DNA from: Entonaema liquescens
Lineage: Eukaryota > Ascomycota > Sordariomycetes > Xylariales > Xylariaceae
Assembly (NCBI GenBank): GCA_902805475.1
Contig: CADCSX010000008.1
Coordinates: 1,550,001 to 1,614,000, forward strand
Direction of reading: 5' to 3'
DNA length: 64,000 bases
Part shown: positions 56,904-64,000 of the stretch, one piece after another
Layout: each line of letters starts with the position of its first letter
How positions within the stretch are numbered: the first letter of the stretch is position 1
Made by a program: the position numbers and the translations under genes
The notes under the pieces: generated by a model
What the model was told of the DNA's origin: nothing
Databases searched by the model: none
The model's input: only the letters and a program-made list of their open reading frames with translations

Positions 56904-59900
56904 ATGCCCCTCCAGAAATCCTTCTCGGAGCAAAACGGCTCTTCTAAAGTATGTTGACATTTTTACAATGTCTTAGCATTGACTTGCCGGTATAATCCAT
57001 TTAACAAAATCCTAATTGAACTTCACAGAGTCGCCAACAATGGAGCAAAACCAGAAGCCACTCAACCGTAAGCCATTCAACAGCAACCCAAGTCACGCGA
57101 AATCCAATTTCTAAGCCACTTCAGCCCATCTCTGAAGTCACCAAGAATAAGCTGAATGCCTTCAAGCGTTCGAGTCCAATGAAAACCAATGGCCACGAAA
57201 CCGATGTATCTACCGTCCGCCTCGAAGCGGCCTCAAACGCTGGTACTGACTCACGAATTCAAGCCGAAGAGGCGGCCAGTTTCCCCGCACCTAAAGAAAG
57301 CGCAACTACGCCTGTGAACAGGCTGGTATGGCAGGATCTTATTGGGACGGTTGAAGCCGAGGTAGAAGAGGAAAGTTCTCCCAATGAAAAAATTGGCTGG
57401 GACAAAAAGAAGATATACAACACCGGTTAAAGCTGTCGCCAGTAATGCCGGGTAAGAGGGGGAAGAAGCGAGCACGGAGTTCGTCACCCGTATCGTCGCC
57501 CGCGTCCCACTCGAAATCCCGTATTCCAGCTGTAAACGTCGAAAAATTGTCGCGAGCGCTTAAGTCTCCTCACGCCGATCCTGCACTGGAACTATGGGAT
57601 CGATTTTCTTTCGATGGATCTACGACCGTTGCACCGCTCGGAGCTATGAATTCAACCCTCGCCCAAATCATGGTCTCGTCCTCGCCCAGACCATCCAGGG
57701 TAGCAGGTGAGGGTGGACTACGAAGGGCTATTAGCTGTGGTGAGAACTGGCCCAAACGTCGAAGGGTTGAACGTATGGAAGTTGCCAGATCGGCAGAGAT
57801 GAACGTCGAAGAGAGTCCCAGTCGCAGTTCGAAGTCGTCTATGGTTAATGCCCTGTTGCAAAGTGTGACGGGGGAACTCAACAGATCAAAAGCGATACAG
57901 GCTCGAAGAGACGCGCTGGAGTCTCCTTCGCGCAAGAAGAAGCCCTCTCAGCTAGTCACACAAATCCCTAGTTCACCTACTGGACAAACATCTTCGAAGC
58001 CTTCGGCTCCGACATTTGCTACAAAAACTATATCAACAGCGGACAAGTCAGAGCCGGAAGGAACACTAGTGGGCGATTCATCGGACTACGGAGACGACGA
58101 TTTTGACGACGACACACTCATGGAGCTAGGTGCAAGTATGGTTCACTCCTTCGGGGAACCCATAAAAGAGTTAGCCTCACCACTGGCAGATACTGGGCAA
58201 GACCGAAATCAGCAGCCCGATAAAAAACCCGAATCATTTGATGACGAGTTTAACGACGTTGACGACGATATATTTGCTGCCGCTGAGGACCTTATAACGC
58301 AAATCGACGAGACGCATATGCCACCTCAGCCTCATGCTGCAGCGCCTCAGAAAAGCCCAATCTCTATACCTGATGATCTTGCTGAGGATATCTATGGCGA
58401 TGATTTTGGGGGTGATTTTGATTTCGACGCTGCCGAAATGGCCGCTACGCAGTCTGCTTCTTTCGGGCAGATGGATGGATCGTTACCTGTACGTGGGCGG
58501 CAGTAAAGATGAATCAAATTTGGTTGCTAAGAATATTTGTAGGTAGCCAATAAGCCCAAGACAATTCAGAGATACCTAGTAACAAAGGTTCTTGAAGGCC
58601 AATATGTCGATGACCACGGACGTGAGTCGATAGAAAAGGTAAGTATTCATGCAAGTAGTACTCTAGCCAGTTCACTAACACCTTCAGATTCTCCTCGTTC
58701 AAGTCGATCGAAGCAATGTCATGAAAACTGTCCATCTCCGAGACGATTGGGTAGATACTCCAGTCAGCCCAAAGTCCTACGTCCATGTACTTGGCCGGTT
58801 TGAATCTACGGGGCAATGCATTATAGATAACTTACACAACATCCTCATTCTACACCCAGATCAACTTATCTCAGCCACAGTCGTAGCAGACAGTTTTACC
58901 TGTATGCGCCGAGCTGTTCTGCAGGATCGTGTGAAGGCCACTAGTGAGAAGACTCCGCCTTTGGTATACGGGACTCTACTACATGAGATCTTTCAAGAGG
59001 CACTCATGTCTAACAAATGGACCGAGCAATTTCTAGATAGTGTTATTTGCGATATAACTGAAAAACACGTGGAAGACTTGTATACGATTAAGGTCTCTAT
59101 CAGCGATGCCCGCGAACATCTTAGATCAAAGATGCCAGAGCTGAGAGGTTGGGCATCGGCGTTCGTTACTCGTTTCCCAAAGGTATGTTCTCCAATCACC
59201 AAGAATCCAGCGCGAGTTTCACTAATCCGTTAGCCCACTGCCGTTGTGCAAGGTCGAAAGGGCGACAAGGCAAATATGTGCGTCACGAAGCTCCTCGACG
59301 TTGAAGAGCATGTGTGGTCTCCAATGTATGGGCTAAAAGGTAACATTGATGCCACGGTCCAGGTAACTATGAAAGACGGTAGTCAACGACGTATCCTGAC
59401 CGTGCCTTTCGAAGTGAAGACGGGTCATAATGCTACGAGTAACCACCAAGCACAGACGTCTTTATACAATCTTCTGTTATCAGATCGTTATGATGTTGAG
59501 ATCGCTTATGGCATTCTATACTATATGGAAACGTCCCAGACTATCCGAATCCCAACAGTCCGCAACGAGCTTCGTCATATGATAATGCAACGAAATCAGC
59601 TTGCATGCTATATTCGAGAACGCAGCGTCCAGCTTCCGCCCATGAAACGAAGTACTAACACATGTGACAAGTGTTACGCAAAGGTATCTTGTTTCATATA
59701 CCATAAACTTGCAGACGGTGGCGATCACGAGACAAGTGGCATGAAGGCCAAGTTTGATGAAGTCGTACGGCACCTGACTCCGGCTCACCAAGACTTTTTC
59801 TTAAAATGGGAAGATCTATTGACAAAAGAAGAGAAGGAGAGCCAAAAGTTACGCCGGGAACTGTGGACCATGGTAAGCACTGAGAGAGAGAAACTCGGAC

Positions 59901-62046
59901 GATGTTTCGCCAATGTTATCATCGAGGAGGGTTCTGCTGTTGAGGATACCAACAACCCAAAAATCAACAGATTTCGATATACATTTATCAAGGAGAACCC
60001 TGCCCCGGATTTTCGTTCCTTGATTCTCAGCTTGTAGTGGGGGAGCCGATCGTTGTATCTGACGAGCAGGGCCATTTCGCTTTGGCGATCGGATATGTTA
60101 CATCGGTAAGGAAGCAAAAGATATGTGTCGCGGTCGACCGTCGACTCCACAATGCCCGTGTGCGTCGGTCAGGATTTGATGAGTTGAATAACCAAGTTTT
60201 TGCTAGCATCATGGAGGTGGCACCTGAAGGGGCGACGCCCGCTCAGTCTCAGGGCAAGGTGAAAGAAGCACCTGTTAAATACCGCCTTGATAAGGACGAG
60301 TTTAGCAGCGGCATGGCGACTGTCCGAAACAATCTAGTTCAAGTAATGGCGGATGGGGTATTTGGATCAAGAGAAATCCGACGTCTCGTAGTTGACCTCG
60401 CTCCACCGACGTTCAAGTCATCCACAACGCAATACACGGTAGCCGACCAAGCAAGCCTGAACATCGACCAAAAGAAAGCTATCGAGAAGGTCATGAGCGC
60501 CAACGACTATGCACTTGTATTGGGCATGCCTGGCACCGGCAAAACTACTACGATTGCTCATATCATCCGCGCATTAGTTAGCCAAGGAAAAAGCGTCCTC
60601 CTTACCTCGTACACGCATTCTGCGGTAGACAATATCTTACTCAAGCTGAAGAACGACAAAATGCCCGTTCTACGACTCGGTGCACCAGCAAAAGTCCACC
60701 CCGACGTGCAGGATTTTGCCATCCTCGCCGGACAACCAATGACTAGTTTCGAAGAGATCCGAAGCGCTTGGCACGAGACACCAATCGTGGCAACAACCTG
60801 CTTGGGTGTCAATCACCCGGTTTTCAATGAACGAACGTTCGACTATTGTATTGTTGATGAAGCATCTCAGATTACATTGCCTATATGCTTGGGACCAATC
60901 CGCATGGCACGCACATTTGTTCTGGTAGGGGACCATAATCAATTACCTCCTCTCGTACAGAATGAAGAGGCTCGCATCGGCGGCTTGGATGTCAGTCTCT
61001 TCAAATTACTTTCCGACACACACCCGGACTCGGTGGTAAATCTTGAACACCAATATCGCATGTGCGAAGATATTATGACACTCAGTAACACCCTTATCTA
61101 CGAAGGTCGACTTAAATGCGGCACAGAAGAACTCCGCCATCAAAAACTTGACGTACCTCAGATAGAAAACTTGCGGCACAAGCACTATAATGCAGACACT
61201 ATCATGCGCCAGAATACGCCGCGGTCCTTCTGCACCTCCTGGACTCATGACAGTTGCTGGCTACGCAACCTGGTAGATCCTGAGGCCAGAGTCCGCTTCA
61301 TCAATACAGACCTCTTACCTTCGTCGCGCGAAGAGGCGAAGGGAAATCGCATCGTCAATCCCACGGAAGCCCGTGTTGTGGTGCAGTTAGTCGACGCGCT
61401 GCTAGCGACTGGCGTACCGGCAGCCGAGATTGGCGTCATGACGCACTATCGATCTCAGCTTTCGTTACTAAAGCACGGCTTGCGGGCTCACGGTAGCAGT
61501 ATCGAGCTACACACAGCAGACCGATTCCAGGGGCGAGACAAAGAAGTAGTAATACTAAGCCTAGTGCGCAGCAACGAAGGTTGTAATATCGGCGACCTAC
61601 TGAAGGATTGGCGGCGTATCAACGTTGCGTTCACACGTGCAAAGACCAAACTTCTCGTCGTGGGCAGCCGAGACACGCTCAAAGGCGCGGGGGACCAGGA
61701 GATGCTGAGCCGTTTCATCAGCCTTATGGAGGGCCGCAGCTGGGTGTACGACCTGCCTGCTGATGCGCTCGAGAGCCACTTCTTCGACGAGTCCGGCGTA
61801 GGGACACAGATCACCGCGACCGGAGGTAACGTTGTAGATCTTACGAGTCCGAAGAAACCTCATTCTTCTCCGACGAGGAAAGTACCGAAGAAAGGCTTTG
61901 CCGGGGGTCGTGCCGACGGAAAAGAGAACCAATACCAGCGCCCCGAGAACGGGGCTAGGAGAGGCAAGATCACGGAGAGGGCGCTCCTACGGGGAAACCT
62001 TATCACGCGGGATATTTTCAATGACATTACGGACGGACGGTTTTGA
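56904..62046 (+). CDS. dna2: DNA replication helicase/nuclease Dna2, with apparent frameshifts
   Basis: Dna2 trims long flaps on Okazaki fragments and resects DNA ends. Five exons (56904-56948, 57029-58488, 58543-58638, 58688-59182, 59234-62046) would give about 1636 residues. The nuclease domain shows the iron-sulfur cysteines (CMRRAVLQDR and CDKCYAKVSC) and the catalytic GNIDATV and PFEVKTG. The superfamily 1 helicase shows Walker A GMPGTGKTT, VDEASQ, GDHNQLPP, EHQYRM and NVAFTRAK. The frame breaks at 60010-60013 (TTTT), where one extra T joins nuclease and helicase smoothly. It also breaks at 57404-57408 (AAAAA), unless an in-frame intron 57362-57432 is used. An essential gene so well preserved argues for assembly error. 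Confidence 0.95.
57404..57408 (+). other. Possible single-base loss in an A run (or unusual intron)
   Basis: The N-terminal frame of Dna2 ends at a stop at 57428-57430. One extra A in the run lets it pass into the frame of the next segment (SPVMPGKRGKKRARSSSP). The alternative is an intron 57362-57432, phase 0, with a weak donor (GTAGAA) and no clear branch site. Confidence 0.55.
60010..60013 (+). other. Apparent single-base loss in a T run (frameshift)
   Basis: The frame runs through RFRYTFIKENPAPDF and then meets a stop at 60036-60038. One extra T gives a continuous reading into LVVGEPIVVSDEQGHFALA, the start of the helicase part. No splice donor/acceptor pair gives this without losing conserved residues. 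Confidence 0.82.
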
Positions 62047-62638
62047 TATTTCTGTTGCTGTTGCTACTCTTTCCCTTGGGATACAGGCTAAGAAAGAGTG
62101 TTAAATGCATAAACAGGATTTTGCATGTTGCACACCAGGAGTATTGGTAATGGATAATATGCTTTCAGCGTCAGGGCGTTTGGCGTAGAGGTTCCTTGGA
62201 CGAGCAGATGGATTTTATGATTATTTTTGCTGGCGAAGATAGCAGTAGGATTACGTCGGGGCAATGAAGTAGAAGACTTAAGGCTGTATTACTTATGTAT
62301 CGTGTCGCGCCGTGTTTGACGTGAAATCTTGTCTATGTTTTAGGTGCTCATTTATATATAGCGTGATATCTTGGAAGGGCGAATAGCGAGGCAGTTAGAG
62401 ATCTAGGCGTTGCGCTGTATAGGATACACATTAGGCGAATATATGTATAAGAAGTGTGTACAAAGTGTAACAATAACTACAAGAATTTCTACCCTATGAA
62501 TTTCAAGTTACTACTGATAGGATTTCCTGAGGATTAAATTCATTCCCCAACTTTCGTCATATTTAAATAACTCACTCCCAAAACAAATAGCGTATCAATA
62601 TCCCCTCCCCAAAGAAAACATAGCCCGGATATCGCGCA
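62047..62638. other. Convergent spacer, no gene seen
   Basis: The spacer lies between the 3' ends of DNA2 and the sugar transporter gene. No coding region is recognised. Confidence 0.5.
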
Positions 62639-64000
62639 TTATCTGTGTGCCGAATTATTCGAATCTTCCGAGATTCTAGCCGTGTAATCCGGCACCATGA
62701 GCTCAGACGGCCGCCGAAGGGAAGACGGAGAAACATTCTCCTCGCCGGGATACCCCCCGGCGGAACCCGACGCGAAGCCGTTCCAGCCACCGCCCATTGG
62801 TATACCCGCGCTCCCCCGCTGTCCCTCAGCCATCTCCGCGTCGTCGCCGCGAGGAGAACCCAAACCCATCTGAGTCCGCGGGCCGTTCCATATCAAGTCG
62901 AGGTAGAGGGAGGGCTTATCCTCGGCGCGGCGCAGGACGTAGCGGCGGAAGAACCACGGCAGGTATTTGGTGACCTGGTGGTGGACGAAGTCGCGCTTAC
63001 GAACCGCGAAAACCAGGTCGAGGTCTTCTAGCGAGCGACGCTTTGTCTCTTCGACGAAAAGGAAGACGAGTACGAAGGCGAGCAGGTTGAGGCCCGCGAA
63101 CAGGCCCAGAGAGCCGCCGTCTTTCAGCCTAGCATAGATGCTGTGTTTAATGGTAAGTGAAACTACTTGGTGATCTTAGAAAGCCTAGTTCTTAGGCTTG
63201 GAGAGAACGCACCGAGGGAAGAACATCTGAATTAATCCGGCAAAAAAGAGATTGATCATGATTGCGAACGCGCATCCCTAGGTCGAAATTTAGTAACTAT
63301 CAAAGCTAATGATAGTCCAATCGTACTACGTACAGCTTCACGATGGGATAATGGGAAGCTATTACAGAGTTAGCGCATATCTACTCTCTCATTAGGCACG
63401 GTATACCAACCTCTCGGAAGCAAGCGTGAAGGGAATCGGACCTAAATAAGCATTGGATTTTAACAGAAGCAGTTGAATGTTGGGATAACATACCCATTCC
63501 AGGAGAATATACTGCCGCAAACACTATCGAACGTTATTACTTAGGTACCGACACATCAGTTTGGAGTGTTCTTTGCTTACAGAATACGAAGAGAGCAATC
63601 AGTGCAACCCTGGTATTCTGATCGTAAGTAGAGGTAGACAGAGCAGCAGCCATCATAAGCAGGCACATAACAGGCAATGTTATCACAAGCCACTTGCGTC
63701 TACCTAGCGTGTCTATAGTCCTGATCGCCGGGAGACCGAAGACGAAGTTGACTGCCCCTGGGAAATGAGTTAGATTATAAATCAATACGGTCATTAATAA
63801 ATTGTTGTGAAGCGTACCGATCCCGAGACTGTAGAACATAGGCCTCTGAGGGTCGTTACCATCCCCCAATACTCCGGTAAATAGAGTACCTAGTATGATT
63901 GATTAACTACCCAATATAGGAGCTATCTTGTGGTATATGCGTATATTAGTTACCTGAGTAGAACGCTAAGATATTAACTATTTCCATACATTAGTGATAT
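62639..64000 (-). CDS. MFS sugar transporter, C-terminal part, cut by the right edge
   Basis: The visible exons from right to left are about 63979-63955, 63889-63818, 63757-63581, 63523-63494, 63441-63411, 63358-63334, 63277-63213 and 63128-62639; the frame is kept throughout. Markers of fungal sugar/polyol porters: NILAFYSGTLF, IDTLGRRKWL after a membrane span, YSPGMGPIPFTLASESFPLS, EAGCAFAIMINLFFAG, and the last-span ending FLFVEETKRRSLEDLD. The cytosolic tail continues with VTKYLPWFFRRYVLRR and about 70 disordered residues. Several exons are only 25-31 nt. The N-terminal half lies outside the window. Specificity cannot be told. Confidence 0.88.

Noticed and set aside
57362..57432. Extra intron in DNA2 instead of an A-run indel
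   Set aside because: It is in frame but has a weak donor (GTAGAA), no clear branch site, and would remove what looks like a coding IGWD segment; kept only as an alternative.
1..64000. tRNA genes, CRISPR arrays, telomere repeats
   Set aside because: No T-loop-like GGTTCGANTC with a foldable cloverleaf, no regularly spaced palindromic repeats and no TTAGGG arrays were found by eye.

Overview
The window is nuclear DNA from a filamentous ascomycete (Pezizomycotina, most likely a Sordariomycete). The evidence is short GT-AG introns of about 45-80 nt, fungal-type Tim17, Gpi16, Luc7 and Dna2, and a long AT-only block of the kind produced by repeat-induced point mutation (RIP). Genes lie on both strands with no operons. 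All gene models below were spliced by eye, and each of the complete ones I counted keeps a multiple of three unless stated. No tRNA, rRNA, CRISPR array or telomeric repeat was recognised.

Layout. 1-10.6 kb is an ordinary gene-rich stretch: a candidate gene cut by the left edge, Tim17, an N-terminal-nucleophile asparaginase, a secreted DUF4185 protein, a DUF885 peptidase with an unusual Gag-like N-terminus, and RNase H1. 10.86-25.13 kb is an almost pure A+T block with no intact genes, whose few surviving C and G bases sit mostly in CpG. Inside it a 131-bp direct repeat pair (13914-14044 and 23330-23460), flanked by TATTA on both outer sides, marks a RIP-degraded LTR-type element of about 9.5 kb. 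An inverted repeat of about 100 bp lies further out. 25.1-32.6 kb is a sparse flank with accessory enzymes: a secreted lactonase-type propeller, an amidoligase-like protein, a fumarylacetoacetase and a small eIF1A-like protein.

33-44.4 kb holds conserved fungal genes: three lineage-type hypothetical proteins, then GPI16 and LUC7 divergently arranged, an RGG-rich coiled-coil protein and a nucleoside 2-deoxyribosyltransferase-like protein. 45.4-52.6 kb looks like a small nutrient-acquisition group: an oligopeptide transporter, a TauD-type Fe(II)/2-oxoglutarate dioxygenase and an allantoate/anion-cation symporter, with GATA-factor-type sites in their promoters. 53-62 kb has two fungal hypothetical proteins and the large replication helicase/nuclease Dna2. 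The right edge cuts a sugar transporter of the major facilitator superfamily.

Two otherwise well-conserved genes (the oligopeptide transporter and Dna2) are broken by apparent single-base losses inside homopolymer runs, with a third possible case in Dna2. Because Dna2 is essential in well-studied yeasts, these look more like assembly errors than real pseudogenes. The most unusual items are the Gag-like domain fused to a metallopeptidase, the transition-only LTR pair inside the AT block, the micro-exon-rich transporters, and the orphan eIF1A-like and amidoligase genes beside the AT block.
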